64,000 nt of DNA from Cyclina sinensis (Eukaryota; Mollusca; Bivalvia; Venerida; Veneridae), in the NCBI GenBank assembly GCA_012932295.1, contig JAAONU010000009.1:12503796-12567795 (forward strand), written 5' to 3'. Both the position numbers and the translations under genes were made by a program. Below, in pieces: positions 44,095 to 57,134 of this stretch. The notes below the pieces were generated by a model. The model did not search any database. It was given only the letters and a program-made list of their open reading frames with translations, and was not told the origin of the DNA. Within the stretch, counting starts at the first letter, position 1; each line of letters opens with the position of its first letter.

Positions 44095-46180
44095 GTATTA
44101 CTGTAACCCTACAGAATAAATAGATGTCCAGAAGAATTTTAATAGACATAAATTGCACCGGCTTGTACTGACTAAGCAATGAAAATTAAAGGTGTCCAAT
44201 TACTTGCTTAAACACAGTGAGAAAACGTTATCCCTTTATCTGTCGGTTTCAGTTAAATTGCATTCTCATTCTCAGTAAAGGCAAATCGATTGCGCTTAAA
44301 GGGTACAGGGTTCTCTGACCGAATTTCCCCCAGTGCAGGAACAATTGATGGTTAAATCTTGATCTCCGCATTCATCCGAAAGACATTGGATAATTCATTT
44401 ATAACAGCTCAGACGCCTCAGGTTTTCGAATCCTGATTAGTTAAATCTTGAAGATTTTTGTTAGCAACACGTCCTTACCAACGGAATTTCAAACCAGAAG
44501 TAATCGACTATGTCGAATAAAAATATGAATCTAAGTATTAGTTAAGTATGACGTTCGAATATATATCACGTAACTATGTACAAATACTTCGTACAGCTTT
44601 GTTCGTGATCAGAAGTTACAATTACTGGATACATTTATGTTACGTTTTTAATGGTATCATTATATTCGGTCGGTGTGAAATGCAAGAAGAAACATCGTAT
44701 GATGTTCCGAATTGTTCATATGGCTGAGTAAAACTGCATTACACAGCTTCTCGAGCGAGCTTCGTTACAGCCGAAATACACGATAACACGAGCTGATGCC
44801 ACCGTATTTGACGTCAAAATTTCGGTTTTATACATATGACCGATATCTTTAAATTGTGAGAATAACATCGAACTCCAATGAATACTCAAACGACCTTTCT
44901 AAATCTACATTAGAATTTACATTTTAATGGATAACTTCAAAGCTGGCATGCGTTTTTGAATTTATAAAATCTGTTCAGTTTAACTTACTTTAAACCATAC
45001 TTACTTAGATCCAAGCACGGAATTATCATGATTCAATGCAGACTACAAAACATATTAAAGTAATTTAACATGTCCGCATTAAGATATGTACAGTGTAAAA
45101 ATATGTCACTACTTTCTCAGGCATCCTTAACTCCAGAGGCAAGAATGCTGCCATTCTTTCTATATCTGAAGACCTAGGTCTATGAGATCAATTATCTACC
45201 TTTATAGTAGATGTTTTTCGAAATGAAGACGCGTAATAAAAACTTATTAACTTTAGGTTGACAAATTACTGTCTTGAAAGCATCCTAGCACTTGCACGGT
45301 AAAGACCGCAGAACGGATATTTTCCGCAATCAAACATAATAATTCTGTCTAAACATTTGAATTTCTAGACCCGTCTGATTACAGTTGCTGGATTTCATGA
45401 AGTATAAGAAAGCTGTCTTAATGGTTATAGATTATACTGAGACAGATCAGTAAGTTATTGCTTTTGGTCTTAGTGTGATAGAAGTGTTACTCATAATGCC
45501 TGATAGAAGACATTTTCGAGAAAGATGTGAACTAGTTCTACTTTGAAACATAAATTGTAAAGTGACTTAGCGTTATTCCTCTTTATTTATTTTTGTTTCT
45601 CAAAGTTTGCTTCGTTGTTAGAATAAATTCGTTCCCAGTTGATTTTATTAATCACTATATGAAATTAAAGCCCCATTTACACTTAGAAACACTTAGTTTG
45701 AGCACGTAAAATGGTTTGTCCGAGTGTATCCTTTGTTGATTTTTGAAGTCCCGATAATGTCAGATCAATCCTTTACTCTTTGCAAATTGATCAGATTTCA
45801 AACCTCAGTAAGTATTTTTTCGTTAACTCCCAAGATTTCCGCACATTAACGGTCGCTGTTGTGCAAAGAACCGCTTTAAATTCTTAGAAATCTGATTTGT
45901 CGTTTTGAATATATTTCGGATGACGTCATACGTTATTGAGCATTGAAGTCTTCAAACGTAAACAAACTGAGTATTTTCACATCCAGCGCGGTAACCGGCG
46001 ATGCAGTTATGGCAGAAAGAGCTAAGTTTCAAACGGGTCCTTTACCTTTTCTTCAATTCCTAAAGCTGTGTATTGCAAATACCAAAAGCTACCAGCATAT
46101 CTATTACTGGATATGTTCACAGGGACAAGGTTCTAAAATCAATTTGAAAATATATCGTTAGGCGCTGCCTAGGTACAGGT
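44095..46180. other. Spacer
   Basis: No supported feature. The frame at 45,943-46,161 has no recognisable domain. Confidence 0.4.
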
Positions 46181-46186
46181 TAAAGG

Positions 46187-46512
46187 GGCATCAGCTTTAT
46201 ACTCGACAATGTATATGCACACATGTTCAATATTGTACAGCGGTATTTGCGGCAAACCAAGCAATGGCCATACTCTCAATATTCGCCCGACCTGAGTTCT
46301 TGCGACTTTTTTCTTTCCTTGGCTAAAAATGCTGACTGGGCGTCGCTACAATTCCAGAAGCGCCCATATAAAGCGGTGTATCAGCGTCTGCACAGTAAAC
46401 CAAGAACAGACTACTCTGCCAAGAACAGACAACTCTGCCAAGAACAGACTAGGAAGTCCGGATGGAAAAATGCGTTTCTGTTAAGGGTGAATATTTTGAG
46501 GGACTGGTGTAA
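46187..46512 (+). pseudogene. Mariner-type transposase C-terminal fragment
   Basis: FILDNVYAHMFNIVQRYL carries the second catalytic Asp (LDN). SQYSPDLSSCDFFL carries the YSPDL signature and the third Asp (CDF), 32 residues later, close to the 34 of DD34D mariners. AVYQRLHSKPRTDYSA matches the C-terminal helix region. After a frameshift the conserved terminal GEYFEG motif reads at about 46,486-46,503, with a stop at 46,512. A 19-bp triplication (46400-46453) disrupts the region between. The N-terminal DNA-binding part and terminal inverted repeats were not found. Confidence 0.8.
46400..46453. repeat. 19-bp tandem triplication inside the mariner remnant
   Basis: CCAAGAACAGACTACTCTG at 46400-46418, CCAAGAACAGACAACTCTG at 46419-46437, and a partial third copy to 46453. 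Confidence 0.9.
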
Positions 46513-46514
46513 AA

Positions 46515-49500
46515 TTTATTCTTAAAGGTTTTTCTATATTTTATACACGTCGGTTCTTGGTTGAAGGGAATCGACTTATCTATCGAAGGAATAACCAAAA
46601 TATTGTCGAGCACTCAACTATCCGGTAACCGAAAATCAATCGATTATTAATAATCTATCGTTGTTTAGCAGTAAGCTAGCATGCACTGCTCGGAATTAGT
46701 TTACAAAAAAATATAAATAAATAAATAAGAAACATCGGTTTTTTTTGTCAATATTAAGCGAATTTTCAAAATTTAGCATTTGTAACAAAGAAGAAACTTT
46801 GACATTAAAGAATATCCGTCTATCTTTTCAACAGCTTAAGTTTCTGTTACAAGCCAACAGGTAAAAGACTTTTTTTTCAAAAACAATAGTCAAGTAGGTG
46901 CTAAAAATAGCACAATATTTAACCGTCCATTTTACGGTTTATACGTATTTTAGGAAGGTCAAATTTCAATATAGACCAAGTAGAGTGCGATCAAGTTTAT
47001 ATTTAGTATCTTCATTGAGTCTATTTGTACTGGTAACACCCGAAAGTCGGTACGGTGTCGACCACCGATCAACTGTTCTTTTGACAAAACTGCTATGTTT
47101 ACGGTGCTTTATTTCGTAAACAACCCCAGATATGACAATTAAATACCTTAGTTCTATGTCCACTTACCAACTGCCAACTCCCTTTATCTTATTTTGTCAC
47201 TCCGTTTTTGTCTGATAACCCTCGAAAAGTGGCAAGAAAACAAGAATTCATACATATTTCCGCCATTTTAAAAACAACGGGTTTATGAAGATTCGTCTTC
47301 GTATGCGCGCAACAGTATATGTTCTAAATTCCCATTAATTAAGTCCCTGATACACGCAATCTCAGAACTGTCTAATAGACTGTCGTACTTGTGTACGTTA
47401 TGGGGTCCAGATCTCGGTCACCTTTCTAAAGGAATGTCGCCTGACGATAGCGTCCTGTATCTTTATATAGCGTCTTCAGCTAGGTGCACTGTCTATCAGC
47501 CCGAAGATAAAACAAGCACTATAATAGTAATATTCTTTTATCGATTTAAGTTTTTGAAGAATAACGATATTGTATTGTTCTTTGCGCCGATTCCTCATTT
47601 TATGTCGCCATTTTCTGCTTTTCTTAGTTATAAATTATCACAGTAGTATTTTAGAAAGACATATTTTTGCGACGGTACTCTAAACAAAAACTTCCTTTGT
47701 ATGACAGCCCACACTTAACACAATACGGACGAGTGTGACTGACATTTAAATGTCAAACCAGCTGTTAAGTTCTGAGCTTGTCAGTCTGTCATTTAAAAGA
47801 CTATTCTTTATACAGTAAGTTCTATTTTTGAACAATTTTAACTGTTTATGATCAAACAAAGGCTGTTTATGTCAGCCAATAATTTAATGCCAAACTAGTA
47901 CACATTTGACAAGACAACATACGAATGACAGTTTTTTTTTTCCAGTGTCTTTTGTGAAGGCGATCACCTGATGTGTTCTTACCTTTCTGTTTCTCCTTCT
48001 ATAGTTCTCGTCTAACAATGGAGTTGAAATTTTCATGAATGCAGGCTATAAATATAAATTATAATGACTGACTGCATCACTCCTACGGGATGCAGGTCTT
48101 TATTGTCGAGAATCTAGATGCCTTTAGATAAACTAGAATAAACATAAACATAAATAAACAAAATGTAATACATGTGACATAAATGTTTTGTCACTTGGTA
48201 TTTGGGTTTTGCATTGGTTATAAGTTTTCATACTGGTGGATTGTGGGAGAATTCAATAGTTTAATTTTAATCGAAAAGGCAATATTCACTTATAAAATTA
48301 AAGAACGTGTGCATTTAATTTATATAGTCAGCGTGACTATGACTAAAGAAGTAAAATAGAAATGTTGTTCCCCAGAAATTACTTCACTGGTGCAAACCTC
48401 GAAATGTAAGGTTTAGTACAGACCTTAACAAATAAAGTAAACGAGTGATCTTTTAACTTAGACAAACCTCTGTGTAGTTCTTTTTAAGGAAATATGGCCT
48501 AATTTAGAACATATACGTGAAGTCTCTTCAGTTTTCCTAGGACTATTAGTCCCTACCGGTGTTCACACAAAAGGAGACTATAGGTTTGTCCTCCGCCTGT
48601 CTGTCTGTCGTTGAAAAAACTTTACATATGTCCAAGGCTATATTTTTCATTTTTACGAATTAAGTTTCGCAGAATAGTCAACCCTTCTCAAACTTGGCCC
48701 AATACATTGAGACTTCGATTAACGTATGAATACTATAACTACAAACCCAAGCTGTACATTGTGAAGTGCAAAATGCCGTTTGATATTTGGATGATCCTCA
48801 CAGGTATTTTGACGGGAAACATGTGTCATACAAAGATTTATATTCATATGTTGGGCAAAAGATGAAAGATTTCAGACACAATTGCACACCGTTCAAGCAG
48901 GTTTGCGAACGGCCGTTGATCCACTGAGTACATGTCGATATTTTGGTACAGGGGAGTATTTGTCTGATTTTTATATGTTCCCACAAGATCGTGGTATGAA
49001 CAGTTGTTCTAGGTGATTCCCTATTTTAAAAGGACCCTACAGACGAAACCATGGTTTAAAAAGTGTTTTATTACGCGTAAAATCGCTCAAACAGTGTGCA
49101 AATTTTCGCCTCTGATTGAAATGTTTAGTAGATAGACGTCGTAATTGGCAGCTGTGTTTTGATTATCGTTGGTTATAACACATAATCAAGAAAATTTACA
49201 TAAGGGAAAAACAAAGGTTTCCGTCCGCACGACTTTACTCTAAATGTTTATGATACCTAGAACTACGTATGGCTCTTAAGGTATTAGAATACTAATAAAC
49301 ATTTTGTCAGCCCTCAATAAATTGACCCTTTTTAAGATATATACTATCATAGGACAAAATATAGACACTATAAGATACTTTTACCATTGGGGTTTCAAGA
49401 AATGACTTATACTCACTTCAAACCTCACCGACTTACTGGGTTAATAAGGTATGGAGAAACGCGATGTTTTTTCTAAGACTGAATATAAAAATAGCTGTTA

Positions 49501-51795
49501 CTTGGTATGTAATCATTCACAGTACTAAGACCTACTGACTGCTGATAAAAAAAACAACAACAACAAATAAAATGAAAAGCCGAAAGTGAAAAGAAACGAA
49601 ATATGTTTATAAACATAACACGAATTTACCCCACTCACTTCATTATGAGGGAATGTTATCAACGTAAACTTCAACATAAATCATCGGGGCTTCAGATTTT
49701 ATTCATGTACATTTTTTAACAAATTGGCAAAATATCAAATACTTTTACCGTCTAGTTTTTGGAAAGTTATAACTGAAATCACAGATACCTAAATTTTCAT
49801 CGGTTTACCATGTTGAAAAGCTTTGTTACAATTGAAATATATTTTAAACGAAAGAAATTGAATTTGAAATCTATAAAAGTTATAGTCGTAAAACCAAAAC
49901 AATGTAAAACTGCCAAAAAACTAAAGAAAAAATTGGCTTAAGTGGGGTTTGAACTCTTGCCTTTCAGTGAAAATGTCTCAATCCTACACAAATTAATGGA
50001 ACTGAATACTCTTCAGAGCAGATGTAGGGTATTAGGAATCCAAAACCTTAAGACTTCTGTGAAGTTTAGCTAAAATCCTCTATTCACCGCTGAGAATCAC
50101 GTGACTTTTAGGGTACCCGCAACGGACAATATGACCCTCTGAGTTCGTCACTTTGACCACAAAAATCAGGTAGCCTTATATTTTAAGCTTTTCTTATTGA
50201 ATTTCCCAAAATCGAGCCAGCCTAAGCTGTTTAAAATTCTTTTCCATTGATACTTTACATACCACCCAAGGGTCAGCAGCTTTCCCGAACGCTTAAAAAT
50301 TGTGAACGGAATTTCCAAAATTTGCTTTTTTTCCCGGTTATATAAACCCAAAGGACATCTCTTATTTTTCAATGATTCTTACCTTTCATTTGTATTGCAT
50401 ACAGAAATTTTATCTACGAAGATTGATTTTACCAAAACCTAGATCATGTCTACTTGTTTGTTGATTTGTATCGCTTTCTAGACGTGTAATTTGGTTTTAA
50501 TCAAAGCACAGAGAGTACTGTCAGAAGCGAAAGTTAAAGGTCATGTGACACGACTATAGCAACTTTGTCTATTCAAAAAAATCATAATGTACTGATTTAA
50601 ATGGTTTAATTACAAAATTATGAAAATATTGCTTTTGATAAGAAAAAACGTGTTTTTGATGATCGGCTATTTCCGTTTTGACATCGGTAGTTTCCGCCGC
50701 ATTTTTTTGGCTGTAACGTAGATTTACTCCTACTGTATGAGGCAGTAGTGCAGAATCACACTGCTCATCCGTTTTTAAATTCAAAAATAACACTAAACCA
50801 CAAGTGCAAGAAACACAATAAAGGCACACATTAAAAAAAACATGCTATAAATTGTAAATTATAAAAAAATATGATTACTTATCGAATTTATAACTAAGTT
50901 AAAACTTTGTGCCGGGAGAACGGGTTGTAATTTTACCTTAGCAAAGAATGTGATTAATAAATATTAAAATTTCTTCCAAGTTGTGGTTCTAAATAAAACT
51001 ATCTCCTCCACGCTTTAACATGTTGTGTAACACTTTCTCACTTGATTATTACGTCATAAACAAATTCTTTGTCATTTAAGTGGAGTAAAATTAAAGTGAA
51101 TTTAGGTGTCCTAATGTGTTAACGTTTATTTCACTGGAATGGAAATTCACACTACAATGTATTTTCACGTTGGGATATTGTTTGAAAAAAACATAATATG
51201 ACACCTCCATCAAACAGACATTTGTGTCTGCTTACAAATTAATATGAAAATCCAATGAAATGTCAAAGATCCATAAATTACGCCTTATACTGTGGGATTT
51301 ATGCAAATTAACCTACCCAAACGGGACCCTTGTATATTCTGCATAGCTGTCAAAACAAAGCAATTTACTTTTTTATTACCCAGTCAATTTTATTGTTAAG
51401 AAAGGCAATTGGCAAAATTTTATGGCAAGTGGTCTTACAAATTGATTGAATTACTTTTGATCAGTCACACTTGTATATATTTTTTGGATCCAATACGGGA
51501 ATATATTGGACGGTCACGTGGTACAAATTCAGATTGTCGATTGGTTACATTTATTTATATATTGCATACTTTCATGGACGTACCTGTGACGTGTCCAATT
51601 TGTTAAATAGAAACTAACTTGATTGGCTAATTGAAAGATCACGAGAAGGTCACCTTCTATTGTGACGTTCAGATCCTAATAGCAGAGCGTTATTTAGGAG
51701 CTGATTTTAATCAGATTGTGGCTTGGCACTGAAAATAGGTGTGAAATTTGGTTTAATTTAAACAGATAGCGACAGAGTTTTTCGGATCAAGCCAT
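46515..51795. other. Long spacer, mostly featureless
   Basis: No gene could be supported. A GTCTGTCTGTC-containing segment at 48,555-48,680 resembles the heads of pearl-like elements, and a tRNA-like stretch at 49,940-49,996 is annotated separately. Frames at 46,898-47,163, 47,389-47,646, 48,611-48,865, 50,166-50,372 and 50,569-50,829 show no motif. Confidence 0.45.
49940..49996 (-). repeat. tRNA-like (SINE-type) module, tentative
   Basis: On the minus strand TTTGTGTAGGATTGA (A-box-like) precedes GAGTTCAAACCCC (plus 49944-49956), a good B-box match. Only the tRNA-like part is visible. Confidence 0.33.
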
Positions 51796-51799
51796 TGTA

Positions 51800-52110
51800 A
51801 AATTTAATGCACAAAAGGCAATAACTGTTGAAAATCAATGACAGGAAAACACGGAGGATATGCACAACTAGGCGAGGCACTAAGTATGTGTCTAAAATTT
51901 GGTTGAATTCACTTAAGTGATGACATGACAAACCACTGAAAAATCAATAAATAAAACAAATACAGGTTAACTCCTCTGATAATCAATGAACTGGATAATG
52001 GCGACGACTTACACAACTAGGCTTGATCATATATGTAAAGTATGGTCGAAATCCACGTGGTTGTTTCTGAAGAGTTGTCTGGACAAACTTTGCGACAGAC
52101 AGACAAAAAG
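51800..52110 (+). mobile_element. Pearl-like element, diverged, abutting the capsid remnant
   Basis: Two loose units with CAATAACTGTTGAAAATCAA/ACTCCTCTGATAATCAATGA and CACAACTAGGC, then GAAGAGTTGTCTGGACAAAC and GACAGACAGACAAAAAGACA. The order matches the 27.36-27.70 kb element. It ends next to the start of the capsid-like remnant region. Confidence 0.58.
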
Positions 52111-52327
52111 ACAGTAAAACCCCTCCAGCTTGGAAGACTGAGAAATGGTGCTAGTGGAGCTGAACATTCCGTCCAAGATTGTCAACACGAACGAAGAAAG
52201 CTATTTTTAAGTGGTGACAATCGATCAAATTTGTACAAGCCAAGACATCATTTGACGTCCAGACGTCGACGAAGACAAAAAGTGGCTTCAAGAAAGAAGA
52301 AGTCTCTTGAAATTTTTTATTTGAATC

Positions 52328-52758
52328 ATGATGCAGCACGGGTCTTGCGAGTTAAGTAAATCGAACTGGATGTGACCTCGGTGCCACCTATCATGACAGC
52401 GATGGAGGAGGGGCAGATGATGGATCATTACTGTATTTCAGCTTTGAATAATACTTCTCCGATTATTGATTATTCCTCCACTGACTGAAAGATGGATGGA
52501 CTTGAACCAGTCCTATCTGTACCTGAAAGTCAACGTCACGAAACCCGATAACAGCGACTTGGAAGTAGATACGGAAACTTCGGTTGTCAACAACCACTTC
52601 CACAGTCTCTTCAGCAGCATCGACCTGTACCTGAACAAGAAATAGGTCACCAGTATTACAGACACCTACCCGTACATGGTCCACCTCGAAAACATGTTGT
52701 CCTTTAGTGATGACAGCAAGACCTAACATCTCTACGCACTAGAGTTATGGATTGAAGG
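52328..52758 (+). pseudogene. Polinton/Maverick-type capsid-like (F54H12.2-like) gene remnant
   Basis: An ATG pair at 52,328 opens HGSCELSKS. After a frameshift near 52,360 come ELDVTSVPPIMTAMEEGQ and HYCISALNNTSPI (to about 52,470), and after a second shift DLNQSYLYLKVNVTKPD, HSLFSSIDLYLN and TYPYMVHLENMLSF. This order is that of the widespread F54H12.2-like family, which is carried by Polinton/Maverick-type elements and related adintovirus-like sequences and is taken to be a capsid protein. Only about the first third is present. It has two frame breaks and two in-frame stops (TAG near 52,645, TAA near 52,723). No polymerase, integrase or terminal repeats are nearby. A recent pseudogene or decayed fragment is likely; it cannot be expressed as a whole protein. 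Confidence 0.75.
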
Positions 52759-52764
52759 CTCATG

Positions 52765-53725
52765 TCAAACAGGCTATATTTTACGTAGCCCGAACGGAAT
52801 TCTATATTAACTATTCACAAATGAGTCTTAAAGATTTATTTGCCCTGAAGAAAGAGCTCATAAATAATAAATTTTCTCTTATTTTGACAAGCAATGTCGT
52901 GTTCAAGTTAAGTTTTATGTCGTTCATTATTATCAAAGCAATCTTTGTCCTCACAGTCAACGAAGATGTGCTACCCACAACCGTTTTTCCTCCTCAATGT
53001 TGAGCCTGTTGAATTAAAATCGTTATTTGTCCTCTTATTAAAATTGTTATATCTCACTATATCTCTGTAAATATTGATCAGCTTTTAGTCTTCGGTCTTT
53101 TGTCAAACAAATGTGTATTTTAAATTAGTAGTTTCTATGTGGAAATGTTCTCAGTTTCTCATTAATTTCATATTATGATGAGGTTAATAAAATATATCAG
53201 AATTTTTAAACTCAAGCACAATTTACATGCTGTGCCAATACCTACACCAGTCATTTATGTGAGTGCCTTCCCTTGATACTAAGTGTTTCCATTTCCTAAT
53301 AAGGTAATTATTTGTTTTGCAAAAGAATCATGTGTCAGCAATTTTAACAGTTAAAACGTTTATTTGTTCGTCATTCTCTGGATATAGAAAACAGGACAAA
53401 AACGTCCAGGCATTATGACTTTGTTTTCAGCATATGTATGACGCCTATCACGCGGATGTTCTAATTGTGCTCTCTAAGCATACGTTTCGTGTCTCAGAAC
53501 GGTGTCAAACTATTTACAATGTAAAACTATATTTTAATACGACCAAATTGGCGTAACATGGTAAAGAACATGTAGTCCGTCTATCCGTTCGTCTGTCTGT
53601 CCTCCTGTTCATTAGCAATTTCTTGATAACTTCTCCTACAGTTTTTATAGTGAAATGGTACTTGCTTCAAATTATGTTTCATGAAGTGTACAGTGCATGC
53701 CACGATAGCAGTCTCATCTGCCCTT
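52765..53725. other. Spacer with a GTCTGTC-containing segment
   Basis: The frame at 52,752-53,003 does not continue the capsid homology. CCGTCTATCCGTTCGTCTGT at about 53,578-53,600 resembles pearl-like heads. Nothing else was recognised. Confidence 0.4.
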
Positions 53726-53729
53726 GAAT

Positions 53730-55215
53730 AACTAGAACTATCGTTGAATGCGATTCATACCCCCACCAATGTCCTTGACAGAAGACGACATGGAAAGGTG
53801 GTTAAGGGAATAACTTTAGTGGCATAAATACATATACATAAAAAGAAATTATCTCTGGTGAAAAAAACAAACAAATTGTACAGGTAATAGTATAAATATA
53901 TATTGTCAAATCATGTTCGAAAGAGTTACAAATAACCTTTCATTTTCCCAATGTACTAAAACAAACAAAAGCAGTGAAGTTAAGAAAATAACATAATTAT
54001 GTCAAAATGTAATTAAGAGTGGAAAACTTTGCATACTGAGCTTACTTGTTCTAGTTTTAGAAATATTCAAGTACATGTTAAAATTTCAGAACATTTTCTA
54101 AGTCAATTTTTGACCTTCAAGTGTGACCTTGACCTTAAGCTGGCACAAGGGTAAGATGGGTTCTGCACATTGCCCAGTTGGGGTGAACATTTGAGTCAAG
54201 TTTGAAGAAAATCTTTCCATTAGTATAGAATTTATAGAGCGGACACGACATATTGTCTAGTATTGATTGTAAGTAAATTAAAAGATTAAAAAGGGGCATA
54301 ACTTTGTCAAAATGCAATACAGAGTTATGAAACTTGACCTGCATATCTTACTTGTGATACCTCATAAAACTTTTAAGTTTTAAGCAAATACCTGTGCTAG
54401 TTTCAGAAATATTCAAGTACAGGTTAAAATTTAAGAATATTTTCTAAGTCAATTTTTGACCTTCAAGTGTGACCTTGACCTTAAGCCGGCACAAAGGTAA
54501 CATGGGTTCTGCACATTACTTTGTTGAGTTGAACATTTGAGTAAAGTTTGAAGAAATTTCTTCCATCAGTATAGGATTTATAGAGCGGACACGACATATT
54601 GTCTAATATTTGATTGTATGTAAAGTTGAAGACTTAAAAAGGGGCATAACTTTGTCAAAATGCAATACAGAGTTATGAAACTTGACCTGCATATCCTTAT
54701 TGTGACACTTCATATATATATTATAAGTTTCAAGCAAATACGTTTTCTAGTTTCATAAATGTTGAAATACATGTTAAAATTTAAGAATATTTTCTAAGTC
54801 AATTTTTGACCTTCAAGTGTGACCTTGACCTTAAGCCGGCAAAAGGTTAACATGGGTTTTGCACATTCCCTTGTTGAGGTGAACATTTAGGCCAAGATTA
54901 AAGAAAATCTTTCAATTAGTGTAGGACTTACAGAGCGGACACGACATAATGTCTAATATTTGATTGTTTGATATTTGACCTTCAATTGTGACCTTGACCT
55001 TGAGCTGACACATGGCAACATGGGTTCTGCACATCCCCTTGTTGAGGTGAACATTTCAGCCAAGTTTAAAGAAAATCGTTCAGTTGGTATAGGATTTATA
55101 GAGCGGACACGATAATGGAGACGGACGGACGGACGGACGGACCGACCGACGGACACGACAAAGCAAATCCATTATAGCCCCCCCCCCCCACAACATTTTG
55201 TGGTGGGGGTATAAA
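53730..55215 (+). mobile_element. Pearl-like element with ~350-bp core, (ACGG)n and 12-bp terminal inversion
   Basis: Starts ACTAGAACTATCGTTGAATG. ATACCCCCACCA at 53757-53768 is inverted exactly at 55201-55212. The core has three units of about 350 bases and a partial fourth (marks GACCTTCAAGTGTGACCTTG near 54,112, 54,459, 54,820; a variant near 54,979). A GACGGACGG tract lies at 55121-55156. The 3' end is a stem-loop made by a 12-C run and TTTTGTGGTGGGGG. Each unit also carries TTTATAGAGCGGACACGACA. Confidence 0.8.
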
Positions 55216-55605
55216 TATCTGAAGACAGTCTCTTGTGTTTATAGCCTACAGGTGTCGTCCATTTGAACTGATACCTGCTGAAAAGTTGGTGTGCATGACA
55301 CTTTTCTCGCGACGGTCGACACATTTATATATCTGTTAGCAATTTTTTATGCGAATATCTTGTCCTGTAGTTTTCAGCCGTTGAAATGATACTGTTTTTT
55401 AACATTTTGTCTACTAGATAACAGTTGTCACTTGAATCATGGAATTCTGTCCTTGCCTGAGAACCATCCTGTAGAGCTACAGTGCTATAGTACATTTTGC
55501 ACTGCGTTGTTCAGATAACTTCTTCTTTAGTTTTCACACGATGCTATAAAAATGAAACTTTGTCAGCAGTATCTGTATAAAAAGTAGGTGTGGGAAATCT
55601 TTTTT

Positions 55606-56350
55606 ATGTCTCTCAACACAAAGTGGGTTAGGATACATTTTTGGACCGTTTGTCTGTCTGTATTCTCCACTTCTTCGCCATAACCTCTGGCTGGATTTCA
55701 ATGGAACTTGTAATGATTTATTTGTACCAAGCCTAGTTGAGTATATTGTCCGCCTTTTCCGGGTCACTGATTATCAGCAAAGTTATGGGCCTTGATTTGT
55801 CCAAATTTGAACACATGTGGGCATATCTCCATAACCGCTTGTCTGATTTTGAGAAAACTTAACAGGAATAATTATTAGCAAGTGTACTTATTAGAATTTT
55901 TGATGTGTCCTGGTTGGCTTATTTGTAGTGAAACTATGGGCCTTGATTTGTCCAAATTTAAAAAGTATATGGGTATTTCAATAACAGCTAATCGGATCTT
56001 AACGAAACTTTACAGGAATGATTGTAAGCAAGCGCAGTAACCTGTATTAGTGATGTGTTCCGGTCGACTGTTTTAGGCGCATTTGTTACCCTTTATTTGT
56101 CCAAATTTTAATACATTTAGGCATTCCTCCGTCGCCGCTGATCGGATTTTGAGGAAACTTCACAGGAATGATTATAAGTAAGAGTGGTTATGCATATTTT
56201 TTTCGTGTTCCGGTCGGATGATTTTTAGCAAAGTAAAGGCCCTTGACTTGTCCAAATTTGGATACAGTAACATAACTGCTGGTTAGATTTTGACGAAACC
56301 AAAACTTCACAGAGGTGATCATTATCAAGTGCAGTTACGCATATCGGCTT
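55606..56350 (+). mobile_element. Pearl-like element, ~150-bp core, four to five units
   Basis: Begins TTATGTCTCTCAACACAAAG and GTTTGTCTGTCTGTATTC. It then repeats a unit with GGGCCTTGATTTGTCCAAAT, CATAACCGCTTGTCTGATTT, GAGAAAACTTAACAGGAA and GATGTGTCCTGGTTGGCT. GGCCTTGATTTGTCC-type marks lie near 55,787, 55,938, 56,090 and 56,240. No microsatellite or hairpin was seen at the right end. Confidence 0.75.
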
Positions 56351-56354
56351 ATAC

Positions 56355-57120
56355 TGGAACATTTCACACAAGTAAGTAGTAGTGTTGTTTAGATAAATAT
56401 AGTTTAGAAGGCAAAAACGATAACTGTAAAATCACGCTGTTTTTCATCAGTTTAAATTCAGAAATTGTCATAACGATTTGCCTTCAAAATCAGATTTAAC
56501 AATTAATCAGTTTTCAATTTGTTTTCTTGGGTTTATTTCTCAAACAATTTTTATTTGTTTAGATTAAATTCTCTCACGTTTATACAACAATTGTTAAACG
56601 CACGAGATCGTTGACACAAGCTAGATATTATGTTATTTAAGAAAATATTTGAAATTCACAAAACAATGCCCACATTTCTTTTACTGAATTTACATATCAA
56701 ACCAACATTTCCTAGACTTTACATTTGAACGGCTTGGGACTCAAGTAATTATACACCCAACTTGATTCAAGTGATATCAAGTTTGAACAGGTTTCCGGTG
56801 ATCATGCACGATAAAGTGTATTTTCAAAACACTGGAATAACCAAACTTTCACTAAATTTGCATTCTCGAATTTACATGAAAATGGATTCAGGCTTATCAA
56901 TATCTGAATTGATAAACGTCATTCTAAAAGCAGCGGATTAACTGCTTTCCTCTCATATCAGAACAATAGCTCAAAGATAATATATATAATGTACGAGGAT
57001 TGTTAAAACATAAACAGAACTGGCACTGTCAAATTTAATTTATACATTTTCATATCAGTAAGATATTACAGTCATTACATCGTCAGTGTGTAAATTAAGT
57101 AGTTTAAATCTCGAAAGCGT
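56355..57120. other. Spacer
   Basis: No supported feature. Confidence 0.4.
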
Positions 57121-57134
57121 TAATACTTTATCTC

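Noticed and set aside
52042..52359. 105-codon ORF just upstream of the capsid remnant
   Set aside because: Its first part lies in the pearl-like element and the rest has no recognisable similarity; the capsid homology is in other frames.
54135..55156. Minus-strand ORFs (MSVGRSVRPSVR and others)
   Set aside because: These are the complement of the GACG microsatellite and the tandem core.
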